A stretch of DNA of 64,000 nucleotides from Lachnospiraceae bacterium (lineage in GTDB: Bacteria; Bacillota; Clostridia; Lachnospirales; Lachnospiraceae), in the NCBI GenBank assembly GCA_015057435.1, contig SVEJ01000008.1, positions 21,596 through 85,595 of the forward strand, in the 5' to 3' direction. Below the pieces are notes generated by a model. That model saw only the letters and a program-made list of their open reading frames with translations, did no database searches and was not told the origin of the DNA. Made by a program: the position numbers and the translations under genes. Below, in pieces: positions 36,016 to 45,218 of the stretch. How positions within the stretch are numbered: position 1 is the stretch's first letter; each line of letters begins with the position of its first letter.

Positions 36016-38076
36016 ATGAATAAGGATAACCCTTTGAGAAAAGAACTTGAAAAGTATTTGCAGATACCATTTTTTATGGTTATTTTATTAGCTGTCATGA
36101 ATGGTATTGTGTATGGCATAGATACGACAAGTGGTGTGGCAGTCAGTATATTTTTGGTTGTCTATTTGTTGATTGTGCTTTTAGTTTATTTTAGAAAAAG
36201 ACCGAACATTATGTCTGACTTGGTGGCATTTAGTTTTGCACATGGTTCAGTACAGAATGAATTGATAAGAGAATTAACGATACCGTATGCGCTTGTGAAC
36301 ATGAAAGGTAGAGTACTTTGGAACAACCAGGCTTTTTTTGATGCAGCTAAGAGTGACAAGAAGCATATGCGCAAGCATATTCAACATATTTTTACAGATA
36401 TAACATTGGAATTGTTGCAGATGACACCTGAGGATGAAGGGAAACGCGAACTGCACATCTATGAGCATGAGCGTAATTACCGCGTAGAAATCAGACGTGT
36501 TCAGGTGGAAAGTGTGTTAAAAGACGCATTAGAGGAAGATGTAAGAAATGAAGATGCATTGTTTGCTGTTTATATGTACGATGAGACGGATTTGGTAGTA
36601 GCATTAGCAGAGAAAGAAAAGATTCGCATGGTTGTGGGTCAGATCTATATTGATAATTACGAGGAAGCAATGGAATCAATAGAAGAAGTAAGACAGTCTT
36701 TGCTAGTTGCGTTGCTTGATCGAAAGATTACAAAATATATGCAAAATGCAGATGCGATTATTAAGAAATTAGAAAAGGACAAATATATCTTTGTTTGTCA
36801 GCAACAGAATCTTGAATTGTTGCAGCAAGGAAAATTTTCTTTGTTGGATGAAGTCAAGAGTATTAATATCGGTAATGAGACACCGGTTACGCTTAGTATT
36901 GCCATTGGTATCAACTCTGAAAGCGATCATTATGCAATGGCATATGAGTATTCTCATATGGCGATGGACTTAGCACTTGGCCGAGGTGGAGATCAGGCTG
37001 TTGTTAAGAACGGAGAGAAGATTATTTACTATGGTGGCAAAACGCAATCGGCAGAAAAGAATACACGTGTAAAAGCACGTGTGAAAGCACATGCGTTGAA
37101 GGAATTGCTTGCCACACGAGATAAAGTTTTGATTATGGGACATAAGAAACCGGATATAGATAGCTTAGGTGCGGCAATTGGAATCTATCGTCTTGCGGTC
37201 ATGATGGATAAAAAGGCACATATCGTTATCAATGAAGTAACAAGTTCTATTCGTCCGACGATGAATAATTTTCTTGGAAGTACGGTTTATCCGGATGACA
37301 TGTTTTACAGTAGTGAACAGGCATTAGAAACAGTAGATCCGAATACGGTTGTGATTGTAGTAGATGTGAATCGTCCGGCTTACACAGAGTGTGAAGAGTT
37401 GCTTGCTCATACGAAGAATATTGTAGTAATTGATCATCACCGACAGATGGGCGAAGTGATTGAACATGCAACGCTTTCTTATATTGAGCCATATGCATCT
37501 TCTGCATGTGAGATGGTGGCGGAGATTTTGCAATATAGTATTGATAAGCCAAAGCTTCGTCCGGCAGAAGCGGATGCAATGTATGCAGGTATTTTGGTAG
37601 ATACGGATAATTTTGTATCAAAGACAGGTGTCAGAACGTTCGAGGCAGCCTCTTTCTTGCGTAAGTCAGGTGCAGATATGGTGCGTGTAAGAAAAGCCAA
37701 TCGTACAGATATTGATAGTTACAAGCAATTGTCTGAAGGTGTTGCAAAAGCAGAGATTTACATGGATGACTTTGCAATTTCTGAAGTGCCGACAGACGGA
37801 GTGGATAGCCCAACAGTATTGGCTGCAAAAGTTGCGAATGATTTGTTAGATGTAGAGAATGTAAGGGCATCATTTGTTCTTTCTAAGATAGGTAATGTAG
37901 TGTATATTAGTGCACGTTCGATTGACGATGTCAATGTACAGGTAATTATGGAAGCATTTGGCGGTGGTGGTCACGGAACAGTGGCCGGTGCCCAGATTGA
38001 AGATATTACCATAGAGGAAGGTCGGGAGCGCATTAAGGAAGTGCTTCGCAAGATGCATGACGATGGTGATGTGTAG
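36016..38076 (+). CDS. gdpP: Cyclic-di-AMP phosphodiesterase GdpP
   Basis: GdpP hydrolyses c-di-AMP to pApA and so controls wall, osmotic and potassium balance. The ATG at 36016 behind GATAGGAGTAGG gives 686 residues; the open frame above it is unlikely to be translated. Two membrane helices span about 18-60, then come a PAS-like domain (about 85-165), a degenerate GGDEF domain (about 175-320), and the DHH/DHHA1 unit. Catalytic residues are D380-I-D382 in KPDIDSLGAAIG, DVNRP, D473-H474-H475 and GGGGH at 649-653. It is complete. The order gdpP-rplI-dnaB is common in Firmicutes, with rplI 24 bases downstream. Confidence 0.96.
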   Translation: MNKDNPLRKELEKYLQIPFFMVILLAVMNGIVYGIDTTSGVAVSIFLVVYLLIVLLVYFRKRPNIMSDLVAFSFAHGSVQNELIRELTIPYALVNMKGRVLWNNQAFFDAAKSDKKHMRKHIQHIFTDITLELLQMTPEDEGKRELHIYEHERNYRVEIRRVQVESVLKDALEEDVRNEDALFAVYMYDETDLVVALAEKEKIRMVVGQIYIDNYEEAMESIEEVRQSLLVALLDRKITKYMQNADAIIKKLEKDKYIFVCQQQNLELLQQGKFSLLDEVKSINIGNETPVTLSIAIGINSESDHYAMAYEYSHMAMDLALGRGGDQAVVKNGEKIIYYGGKTQSAEKNTRVKARVKAHALKELLATRDKVLIMGHKKPDIDSLGAAIGIYRLAVMMDKKAHIVINEVTSSIRPTMNNFLGSTVYPDDMFYSSEQALETVDPNTVVIVVDVNRPAYTECEELLAHTKNIVVIDHHRQMGEVIEHATLSYIEPYASSACEMVAEILQYSIDKPKLRPAEADAMYAGILVDTDNFVSKTGVRTFEAASFLRKSGADMVRVRKANRTDIDSYKQLSEGVAKAEIYMDDFAISEVPTDGVDSPTVLAAKVANDLLDVENVRASFVLSKIGNVVYISARSIDDVNVQVIMEAFGGGGHGTVAGAQIEDITIEEGRERIKEVLRKMHDDGDV

Positions 38077-38100
38077 AGAAACAGAAAGGTGGACTTGGAT

Positions 38101-38547
38101 ATGGACGTAATTTTGTTAGAAGATGTGAAAAATGTTGGAAAAAAAGGTGAAGTTGTCAAGGTCAATGACGGATACGGAAGAAATGTTTTGATTAAGCAAA
38201 AGAAAGCATTAGAGGCAACAGGTAAGAATCTGAATGATTTGAAATTAAAAAAGGCAAATGATGATAAGATTGCTGCAGAGAATCTTGAAGCAGCCAAGGA
38301 ACTTGGCAAGAAGATTGAAGAATCTGAGATTACAGTTTCTATTAAAGTCGGTGAAGGCGGAAAGACATTTGGTTCTATCTCTTCCAAAGAGATTGCAGAA
38401 GAAGTGAAGAAACAGTTAGGAATTGATGTAGATAAGAAAAAAGTATTGTTGAAGGATGCAATCAAGAGTGTTGGAAACTTTGATGTTAATATCAAGTTGC
38501 ATCCACAGGTTACAACTACCTTGACTGTTAAAGTCGTAGGCAAATAA
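38101..38547 (+). CDS. rplI: 50S ribosomal protein L9
   Basis: L9 binds 23S rRNA and reaches out from the L1 side of the large subunit. The ATG at 38101 is 8 bases after AAAGGTGG and gives 148 residues. A GTG at 38089 is in frame but overlaps the ribosome site. The N-terminal signature is [18 protein letters not shown] followed by NDGYGRN. A long central helix and the C-terminal domain ([18 protein letters not shown]) complete it. It is co-transcribed with gdpP and probably dnaB. Confidence 0.97.
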   Translation: MDVILLEDVKNVGKKGEVVKVNDGYGRNVLIKQKKALEATGKNLNDLKLKKANDDKIAAENLEAAKELGKKIEESEITVSIKVGEGGKTFGSISSKEIAEEVKKQLGIDVDKKKVLLKDAIKSVGNFDVNIKLHPQVTTTLTVKVVGK

Positions 38548-38620
38548 GATAATCGGCCGACAGGAGCGATTGAAAGATTTCTTAGAGATGATTTCGTAGA
38601 TAGAAAGGTTTTAACAACAC

Positions 38621-39964
38621 ATGGATGAGGCGGTTATTAAGAGAAAACAACCGAATAGTTTGGAAGCGGAGCAATCAGTTATCGGTTCCATGTTGATGGA
38701 TCGAGATGCAATTGTTGAAGTGGCTGATATTTTGACCAAAGATGATTTTTATTATGCACAGTACGGACTTTTGTTTGATGCTATGGTTACCTTGTATAAT
38801 GAAGGTAAAAAGGTGGATGTGCTGACTGTAAGTGAAAAGTTAAAGGCAATGGGTGCACCGGAATCGGTAAGTAGCATGGAGTATGTGGGTGATATTATTG
38901 CAGTTGTTCCTACATCCATTCATGCAAAACAATATGCACAGATTGTCCAGGATAAGTCGACACTTCGTAAGGTTATTAAGTTCACCGAAAAGACGATGGA
39001 AGCATGTTATGCAGGGAAGCAGGACGTGACAGATCTTCTTGAAATTTCGGAAAAAGAGTTGTTTGAGATTGTGCAAAAAAGAAATAGCGGAGATGAATTC
39101 GTTCCGATGCAAAAGATTGTATTGGATGTATTAGATACGATTGAAGCATCTGCAAAGCGTGGCAGCAAGGTTACCGGAGTTCCGACCGGTTTTATTGATT
39201 TGGATGAGAAACTTACCGGTTTGCACGGTTCAGAGTTGATTTTGATTGCAGCAAGACCTGCTATGGGTAAGACTGCATTTGCACTTAATATTGCACAGCA
39301 CGCCGTAATGAAAGCGGAAGTGCCGTGTGTAGTATTCAGTCTGGAGATGAGTAAAGAACAGTTGGCAACTCGTTTGATTGCGATGGATTCGATGGTCGAT
39401 TCCCAAGCGATTCGTACCGGACAGTTAAAGGATTCTGACTGGGATAAGTTGATGGACTCTACATACAGAGTAGGTTCTACGAATATGTTTATTGATGACA
39501 CACCGGGTATTACGATTGCAGAGCTTCGTTCGAAGTGTCGAAAACTTAAGCAGACGCAGGATATCGGATTGGTAATTATCGATTACTTGCAGTTGATGAA
39601 CGGTAGCGGTCGTTCTGAATCCCGTCAGCAAGAGATTTCGGAAATCAGTCGTTCGTTGAAGAAATTAGCAAGAGAGTTGAATGTTCCGGTTATTGCATTG
39701 TCACAGCTAAACCGTGCGGTTGACAGCCGTGAGGATCATAAGCCGGTTATGTCGGATTTGCGTGAGTCCGGAGCGATTGAGCAGGATGCCGACGTTATTA
39801 TGTTTATATATCGTGATGATTATTATAACAAAGAGTCAACAAAACCGGGAATTGCAGATATTATTGTTGCAAAACAGAGAAATGGTTCTACCGGACCTGT
39901 CGAACTGGTATGGATGGGACAATTTACAAAATTTGCGAACAAAGAAAGAAAAGGGAAAGCATAA
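38621..39964 (+). CDS. dnaB: Replicative DNA helicase DnaB
   Basis: This is the hexameric helicase of the replication fork (DnaC in B. subtilis naming). It has 447 residues. The N-terminal DnaG-binding domain starts RKQPNSLEAEQSVIGSMLMD. The RecA-like motor has Walker A in AARPAMGKTAFALN, Walker B in IGLVIIDYLQLM, and the sensor SQLNRAVDSREDHKP. DADVIMFIYRDDYY near the end is also typical. No intein is present. It follows rplI by 73 bases and ends in a terminator shared with the convergent gene. Confidence 0.97.
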   Translation: MDEAVIKRKQPNSLEAEQSVIGSMLMDRDAIVEVADILTKDDFYYAQYGLLFDAMVTLYNEGKKVDVLTVSEKLKAMGAPESVSSMEYVGDIIAVVPTSIHAKQYAQIVQDKSTLRKVIKFTEKTMEACYAGKQDVTDLLEISEKELFEIVQKRNSGDEFVPMQKIVLDVLDTIEASAKRGSKVTGVPTGFIDLDEKLTGLHGSELILIAARPAMGKTAFALNIAQHAVMKAEVPCVVFSLEMSKEQLATRLIAMDSMVDSQAIRTGQLKDSDWDKLMDSTYRVGSTNMFIDDTPGITIAELRSKCRKLKQTQDIGLVIIDYLQLMNGSGRSESRQQEISEISRSLKKLARELNVPVIALSQLNRAVDSREDHKPVMSDLRESGAIEQDADVIMFIYRDDYYNKESTKPGIADIIVAKQRNGSTGPVELVWMGQFTKFANKERKGKA

Positions 39965-39975
39965 TGCTTTCCCTT
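39951..39975. terminator. Overlapping bidirectional terminator of dnaB and the convergent gene
   Basis: AAGGGAAAGCA and TGCTTTCCCTT form an 11-bp perfect stem around TAA. The hairpin overlaps the last codons and stop of dnaB and the last bases of the minus-strand gene. Confidence 0.65.
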
Positions 39976-40387
39976 ATTCATTGCTGACAACTGTTGTGTT
40001 AGCTTTGAAATTTTTATTATATTCTTTGGCAATCTTGTTCATGTTATGAATAACGAAGAAGTTTGCTAAAAATGGTCCGATGATAATGAAGGTACCGAAC
40101 AGATACCAGAATAGTGTTGTTCCAGGTCCCGGTTTGATTCGCATTCCAAACTCTTCTCCTGTAGTCTGAATGCGGTCCGCAACATAGAAAAACCATACCC
40201 AGCGGTAGATTCCTAATGTAAGAATGGAAAGTAGTATTACAACAATATAATTCGGTAACTTCTTTTCTTCACGATTCATCTCATTCAAATCTCTTGTCAA
40301 TTGAAACCAGAAGACGATGTTATAGATACCAAACGTTGGTATTGTAAAAAGAATTAATTTCCATAGTCTGCGGTTTTCATTTATCAT
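39974..40387 (-). CDS. Small DUF4234-like membrane protein
   Basis: The protein has 137 residues with about three hydrophobic helices: residues 9-27 (LILFTIPTFGIYNIVFWF), 45-68 (YIVVILLSILTLGIYRWVWFFYV) and 92-113. The repeated TFGIYNIVFW and TLGIYRWVWF motifs are characteristic of DUF4234-type proteins. The function is unknown. Its start is 3 bases after the pncB stop, and its AGGAGG ribosome site lies inside the last pncB codons. The two genes are therefore probably translationally coupled. Confidence 0.75.
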   Translation of the reverse strand: MINENRRLWKLILFTIPTFGIYNIVFWFQLTRDLNEMNREEKKLPNYIVVILLSILTLGIYRWVWFFYVADRIQTTGEEFGMRIKPGPGTTLFWYLFGTFIIIGPFLANFFVIHNMNKIAKEYNKNFKANTTVVSNE

Positions 40388-40390
40388 TGG

Positions 40391-41842
40391 TTAGTTCCTC
40401 CTTTTATTAAGCAAATTCATCTTCAAGTCGTATAATGGTTTCGATAAGTCGACGTGTACTTCCTGTGGATTGACAAGACGTCTCGACTCATCCCATAATA
40501 GATCAAGCTGTTCCTGACAGTAGGTGCGAATATCCATTGTCTTAGGGGATGTGTATACACATTGTCCCTTCTTAAAAATAGGAATCAATAGCTCCTTGAT
40601 ATCGTAAGAGCCACCCGCCAAGGTCGAACGTTTCCACGTATCAATCGGGTGGAAAATTTCCAAATCTTTAGAAGTATCATACACCTCATCGGCTAGTGAA
40701 ATCAAGTCTGCTTTTAGCTTGCCTGTTTCTTTGTCAATAATTCGGAATACAGTTTTGTTGCCAGGGTTTGTTACTTTGGCAGGATTTTCGGAAATCTTAA
40801 TCTTGGCAGTAAATGTTTCTTCGCCTTCTTTTTTGATGGCAGCCAATTTGTATACGCCACCAAATGCAGGGCAGTCTGCGGAAGTAATTAGGTTCGTTCC
40901 GACACCCCAGGAAGTGATAGCAGCACCTTGTGTTTTCAAACTGTCAATCAAGTATTCATCCAAATCTGATGATGCAGAAATGATTGCATCATTAAATCCT
41001 GCAGCATCTAACATCTTCCGTGCCTTTTTAGAAAGATATGCAAGGTCTCCGCTGTCTAAGCGGATACCGTATCGCTTGGATTGAATTCCCGCTGCTCGCA
41101 TTTCCTCAAACACCTTAATAGCATTCGGCACACCGGATTTCAATGTGTCATAAGTATCTACCAATAAAATGCATGCATCCGGATACATGTCAGCATATGT
41201 CTTAAATGCAGTATATTCATCTGGAAAACTCATAATCCAGCTATGTGCGTGGGTTCCCAATACCGGAACATCAAAGATTTCACCACAAAGTACGTTGGAT
41301 GTTCCGATGCATCCGCCAATCATAGCAGCTCTTGCTCCGAGCGTTCCTGCGTCGGGTCCTTGTGCACGGCGTAATCCGAATTCCATAACTCCGTCACCCT
41401 TGGCTGCAAAACATACTCTGGCGGCTTTCGTAGCAATTAAGCTTTGGTGATTCAGTATATTAAGAATTGCAGTTTCCACAAGCTGAGCTTCCATAATCGG
41501 AGCAATTACCTTCACCAATAGCTCGTGAGGAAATACAACACTTCCCTCCGGTATCGCATAGATATCACCGGTAAAGTGGAAACCCGCAAGGTATTCCAAA
41601 AAGTCTTCGTTAAAGATACCAAGACCTCGTAGGTAATCAATATCGTCATAAGAGAACGAGAGATTTTTCACATAGTCAATAATCTGATGAAGTCCTGCGG
41701 TAATTGCATAACCGTTACCGGAAGGATTTTTTCTGTAAAATGCATCAAACACAACTACATCGTTGCTTTTTTGGTTGAAGTATCCCTGCATCATGGTAAG
41801 TTCATATAAATCTGTTAGTAAAGTTAAATTCTGATATGCCAT
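40391..41842 (-). CDS. pncB: Nicotinate phosphoribosyltransferase
   Basis: The enzyme makes nicotinate mononucleotide from nicotinate and PRPP in the NAD salvage pathway. The start MAYQNLTLLTDLYELTMMQG, behind AAGGAGGACA, gives 483 residues; the longer open frame above it lacks a ribosome site. Signatures are FRKNP-like FYRKNPSGNGYAITAG, EFGLRRAQGPDAG, GTHAHSWIMSF, LLVDTYDTLKSGVPNA and IRLDSGDLAYLSKKAR. The phosphate-binding ISASSDLDEY and GVGTNLITS are also present. It is the first gene of a two-gene minus-strand unit. Confidence 0.96.
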   Translation of the reverse strand: MAYQNLTLLTDLYELTMMQGYFNQKSNDVVVFDAFYRKNPSGNGYAITAGLHQIIDYVKNLSFSYDDIDYLRGLGIFNEDFLEYLAGFHFTGDIYAIPEGSVVFPHELLVKVIAPIMEAQLVETAILNILNHQSLIATKAARVCFAAKGDGVMEFGLRRAQGPDAGTLGARAAMIGGCIGTSNVLCGEIFDVPVLGTHAHSWIMSFPDEYTAFKTYADMYPDACILLVDTYDTLKSGVPNAIKVFEEMRAAGIQSKRYGIRLDSGDLAYLSKKARKMLDAAGFNDAIISASSDLDEYLIDSLKTQGAAITSWGVGTNLITSADCPAFGGVYKLAAIKKEGEETFTAKIKISENPAKVTNPGNKTVFRIIDKETGKLKADLISLADEVYDTSKDLEIFHPIDTWKRSTLAGGSYDIKELLIPIFKKGQCVYTSPKTMDIRTYCQEQLDLLWDESRRLVNPQEVHVDLSKPLYDLKMNLLNKRRN

Positions 41843-41873
41843 GAAATGTCCTCCTTGCACACTGATAACAATT

Positions 41874-41902
41874 AGTTTAGCACAATTGTAAAAGATAGTA
41901 AA
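41874..41902 (-). promoter_or_regulatory. Candidate pncB promoter
   Basis: On the minus strand TTTACT (plus 41897-41902) and TAAACT (41874-41879) are 17 bases apart, about 32 bases before the pncB start. Confidence 0.4.
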
Positions 41903-42186
41903 TGAAAGAAATCTTAAAAGTTTGTGAGGAATATGAGAGAGTGGCAAGAAGAGTAAACCGAAGTGGTCGGGAAAGCAACTTGAGGTGGTTGAAAACGGTA
42001 AGTATAGTGTGGTATTCTAAGACAGATGGTCAATTGAAATCGAATTGTCATATTTTTGGCAAGTGCAACTAGAAGTTGCTCGTTTGGAAATGTTAATTGC
42101 TAGAAAAGAGAGAAAAAAATTGCTAGCATTTTTATAATTACAAAAACTATGGACGACTTTGGAATTACAATTGGAGGATAGAGGAG
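41903..42186 (+). other. Gene-free stretch with a palindrome and a coding-like open frame
   Basis: This gap precedes the surface gene at 42187. It holds a possible promoter (TTGAAA at 41989, TATTCT at 42013, 18-base spacer). It also holds the inverted repeat GCAACT-AGA-AGTTGC at 42065-42079, repeated with one change at 44490. The same bases lie in an open frame from 42021 to 42137, ending LEVARLEMLIARKERKKL and a few more residues before TAA. That frame has no ATG near its beginning and no ribosome site, so it may be a gene relic or chance. Confidence 0.35.
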
Positions 42187-44328
42187 ATGTCAAAGTTAAA
42201 AAAAGAAAAATTATTAGTAACATTTATGATGATGTACATATGTATCTTGGGGATATTGTGCTATGGAACGGATGTCAGTGCAACCGAAGCAACATCCATC
42301 AGTGGAAGTGTTCCTTGTAGTACAGGTAGTGTTACCTGGACATTGGATGATGAAGGTACCTTGTTATTTTCCGGAACAGGAACAACGGATTTCTCCGAGT
42401 GGCAGAGTGAAGATATTGGATCACAAGCATGGCGTATGTACTGGGACCGACAGGAAATGGAAAGAAATATGAACATTCGACAGAAAGTGTTATCTGTCAA
42501 GGTGGACGAGGGCAGTGCTATTCGATTAGATACTTGTTCTAACATGTTTGACGAATTTGTAAATTGTGTCTCCGTTGATTTGGCAGGAATTGATACGCAA
42601 TATGTCCTGGATATGAGTAGTATGTTTGAACAGTGTAGCTCTTTAGAGAGAATTGATTTAGAAAATCTCAACACAAAAAAAGTGAGAGGTATGATGTATA
42701 TGTTTGCTGATTGCGACTCTCTAAGAAGTATAGATTTGTCTGGTTTTGAAACGGATGAGCTTTGGTCCATGGGGGCTATGTTTGCTGCATGTGACAAATT
42801 GGAAACTGTGAATTTGTCTAGTTTCGATACGAAGAATGTAAGAGATATGGGTATGATGTTCTATGGGTGTTCTAGCCTGAAAGAAGTAGATTTGTCTAGT
42901 TTTGATTTGGATAATTTGGAATGGGCGAAGAAGCTTATTGAAGATTGTCCTTCTTTAGAGAAATTGGTTACACCAAAGGATACAATAGAAATTGAACTTA
43001 CAGAAAATGAAGGTAAGTTATGGATGGATGCGGCAAAGAATTTCTATGATGGCAACCCTCATACATTTCATGCCATCACGACTTTATATAACGTATATGA
43101 AACCTATCAAATAGATTATGTGTATGAAGGAAAGTTGGTGGATTGTCCAAAGACCTATAAGGTGAGAGATGGACTGACACAGATGGGTACTGTAGATTAT
43201 GACTACGGAACCTTTGAGGGCTGGTATCTGGATGAAAAGTACACCACGCCGTTTACATCCATCGAGAAAGGAACCTTCGGAGACGTTACCCTGTATGCAA
43301 AGATAACACCGAATACCTACAACATTTCATATGTGGATATAGAAAATGCAACTAACATCCACGGTCTTCCAAAACAATATACCTATGGCGAAGAGTACGC
43401 TATGCCGGCATTGATGGCAACCTGTCATATGTTTCGTGGTTGGTATTTGGACAAGGGTTACACACAGTCGTTTGCGAAGATCACTCCAACCACCAATGGT
43501 CATTTGACGCTCTATGCCAAGTGGGAAGAAGCACACAATTATGATATGACAAATGGAAAGGTTCTAAAGGAAGCGACTGCTACAGAAACAGGAACCATTG
43601 AATATACTTGTAAGAATTGTGCCCATAAGACAACGGCGGTAATTCCGAAACTGACTGTGGAAAATGTTTCGGAGGATACGTTGTCTGTGACGGATGAGAC
43701 AATCTTAGACAATAAGAATGACAATGACATCAAAGGATCTTCCTTCGTCATGATTCAAGCAAGGGCGGATAAGGTAACTAAGAACAGCGTTTCTTTAAAA
43801 TGGAACAAAGTAAAGAATGCAGACGGTTATAAGATATACGGTAATAAATGTGGTAAGAAAAACCGTTATAAGTACATCAAGACAATTTCAAATGGCAAAA
43901 CTACGAAGTTTACACAAAAGAAGCTGAAAAAAGGAACCTATTACAAGTACATTGTAAGAGCCTATAAGCTGATTGACGGACAGGAAGTGACGATTGCTGC
44001 TTCTAAAACGATTCATGCAACAACTACAGGTGGCAAGTATGGAAATGCCAAGTCTGTAAAGATTAAGACGGACAAGAAGATGAAGTCTAAGAAGGGTTCC
44101 TATACTTTAACCATTAAGAAGAACAAGAAGTATACAATTAAGGCTTCTGAGGTGAAACAGTCTAAGAAGATTAAGAAACATCGTGTGATTAAGTTTGAAT
44201 CGAGTGATGCAAGCATTGCAACGGTGAATAGCAAGGGATCAGTGAAAGGTATCAAGAAGGGAACCTGTTACATCTATGCTTATGCACAAAATGGTATCTA
44301 TAAGAAGATTAAGGTGAAGGTGAAGTAG
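42187..44328 (+). CDS. BspA-like surface protein with DUF285 repeats, InlB-like repeats, Fn3 and Big2 domains
   Basis: The protein has 713 residues with a strong GGAGGATAGAGGAG site before the ATG. A signal peptide ends near DVSATEA. Residues about 125-260 carry DUF285-type repeats (DMSSMFEQCSSLERIDLENL and three similar units), as in BspA-family proteins. Two InlB B-repeat-like units follow (TFEGWYLDEKYTTPF, then MFRGWYLDKGYTQSF). A CKNC segment (EYTCKNCAHKTTAVIP) comes next, then an Fn3-like domain (VSLKWNKVKNADGYKIYG) and a C-terminal Big2 domain (FESSDASIATVNSKGSVKG). There is no LPXTG signal. It is likely a cell-surface binding protein. It differs in repeat type from the LRR_5 proteins at 15-26 kb. 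Confidence 0.87.
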   Translation: MSKLKKEKLLVTFMMMYICILGILCYGTDVSATEATSISGSVPCSTGSVTWTLDDEGTLLFSGTGTTDFSEWQSEDIGSQAWRMYWDRQEMERNMNIRQKVLSVKVDEGSAIRLDTCSNMFDEFVNCVSVDLAGIDTQYVLDMSSMFEQCSSLERIDLENLNTKKVRGMMYMFADCDSLRSIDLSGFETDELWSMGAMFAACDKLETVNLSSFDTKNVRDMGMMFYGCSSLKEVDLSSFDLDNLEWAKKLIEDCPSLEKLVTPKDTIEIELTENEGKLWMDAAKNFYDGNPHTFHAITTLYNVYETYQIDYVYEGKLVDCPKTYKVRDGLTQMGTVDYDYGTFEGWYLDEKYTTPFTSIEKGTFGDVTLYAKITPNTYNISYVDIENATNIHGLPKQYTYGEEYAMPALMATCHMFRGWYLDKGYTQSFAKITPTTNGHLTLYAKWEEAHNYDMTNGKVLKEATATETGTIEYTCKNCAHKTTAVIPKLTVENVSEDTLSVTDETILDNKNDNDIKGSSFVMIQARADKVTKNSVSLKWNKVKNADGYKIYGNKCGKKNRYKYIKTISNGKTTKFTQKKLKKGTYYKYIVRAYKLIDGQEVTIAASKTIHATTTGGKYGNAKSVKIKTDKKMKSKKGSYTLTIKKNKKYTIKASEVKQSKKIKKHRVIKFESSDASIATVNSKGSVKGIKKGTCYIYAYAQNGIYKKIKVKVK

Positions 44329-44399
44329 AGTCCGGTTTTCGACATATATATTGCATAAAATGATAAAACAAGTTATTATGACAATTGAATAAAGAGATG

Positions 44400-44461
44400 A
44401 AAAGCAGATAGAAATTCATATTAAAAAGGTAAACATATGAAAAATATCTGCTTTTATTTTT
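44400..44461 (+). terminator. Long hairpin terminator after the DUF285 surface gene
   Basis: AAAAGCAGATA pairs with TATCTGCTTTT (44445-44455). An inner 7-bp stem, TTCATAT with ATATGAA (44415-44421/44435-44441), lies inside it, and TATTTTTT follows. The loop also contains AAAGGT and an ATG that opens a 23-codon frame (44437-44508). That small frame is more likely accidental than a gene. Confidence 0.6.
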
Positions 44462-44489
44462 TGATATCAACCTTTGGAAACACTGGGCT

Positions 44490-44504
44490 GCAACTAGAAA
44501 TTGC
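44490..44504. repeat. Second copy of a 15-base palindrome (first at 42065-42079)
   Basis: GCAACTAGAAATTGC here differs by one base from the perfect palindrome at 42065-42079. Both lie in gene-free stretches before membrane or surface genes (44670 and 42187). The site could be an operator. In both places the bases also read QLE(V/I)A in an open frame, so a shared coding relic is the alternative. Confidence 0.35.
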
Positions 44505-44512
44505 TTAATTGA

Positions 44513-44647
44513 GAAGGGGAAAGTTATAGTCTTGATTTTGAAGAGAATGGTGATTATTCAAATGTGCCGGTATGCAACGTGGGTTGTTATATTGGATATG
44601 AGAATGAAATGGCGAATGATGTTGCAATTGTAGTTTTTTTAGGCTGA
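44513..44647 (+). pseudogene. Possible gene relic: coding-like open frame without a start
   Basis: Between the terminator and the next gene an open frame follows a TGA at 44510. It reads on for 44 codons with protein-like composition (SLDFEENGDYSNVP, CYIGYENEMANDVAIVVFLG) to a TGA at 44645. Only an internal GTG could start it, and no ribosome site is seen. It may be the end of a gene whose front has been lost. The remaining part of 44329-44669 shows nothing further. Confidence 0.25.
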
Positions 44648-44669
44648 ATATAAAAAAGGAGTATCCGAT

Positions 44670-45218
44670 ATGAAAAAACATTTTTTTTGGATGAAATTTA
44701 AGGCGATTTTGAAGATTATTATTCCTATAGGAATTGCGATACCGGTAGTTCCGATGTTGTTTGAGGGGGACCTGACAGAGGCGATTGTTATCTGTTGTAC
44801 CATGGGACTTTTAGTTCCGATTTATGTGATCAGCGGAATTCTTACATTGAAAAATGGTCCCAAGCAGGCAAGTAAATACATACGACATTATCCGGGTGGT
44901 TCGGATGCATTAGATGAGGAGTTTGAAAAAGCACAAAAATATTCCACTGCTAGAATCGGAACAAAGCATCTGTTTGCAAATGCTTCCGATGGATTCTACA
45001 TTATACCATTCGAAGAGATAAACAAAGTGTTTGTACGTCACGAGGGTGCCAATCCCGCAAAGGGAAGGTCTGGATATTATTATCTCTATATCGGATGTGG
45101 AGAAATTGGCGGTTGGGATGGCATGATTAAGATTTACTTTTTAAGTGAAGATAGTGCCAATGAGGCGAAGAAATTGTTGATGCAGAAGGCAAGGATTACG
45201 AATGAAGATGAAGAATAG
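44670..45218 (+). CDS. Two-helix membrane protein with a soluble PH-like tail
   Basis: The protein has 182 residues with AAAAAAGGAG before the ATG. Helices span about 12-30 (AILKIIIPIGIAIPVVPMLF) and 36-58 (IVICCTMGLLVPIYVISGIL). The cytoplasmic tail carries a strand-rich domain (GTKHLFANASDGFYIIPFEE, INKVFVRHEG, YYYLYIGCGE) ending in a helix. This resembles the layout of small bacterial PH-like domains by pattern only. The role is unknown. It opens a run of small membrane genes and overlaps the next gene by 17 bases. Confidence 0.6.
   Translation: MKKHFFWMKFKAILKIIIPIGIAIPVVPMLFEGDLTEAIVICCTMGLLVPIYVISGILTLKNGPKQASKYIRHYPGGSDALDEEFEKAQKYSTARIGTKHLFANASDGFYIIPFEEINKVFVRHEGANPAKGRSGYYYLYIGCGEIGGWDGMIKIYFLSEDSANEAKKLLMQKARITNEDEE

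Noticed and set aside
36500..36990. Active diguanylate cyclase in GdpP
   Set aside because: The GGDEF-like part of GdpP lacks the GGDEF signature, as is normal for that family, so it is not counted as a cyclase.
37971..38543. 190-codon minus-strand frame over rplI
   Set aside because: It is antisense to the end of gdpP and to rplI, both clearly coding.
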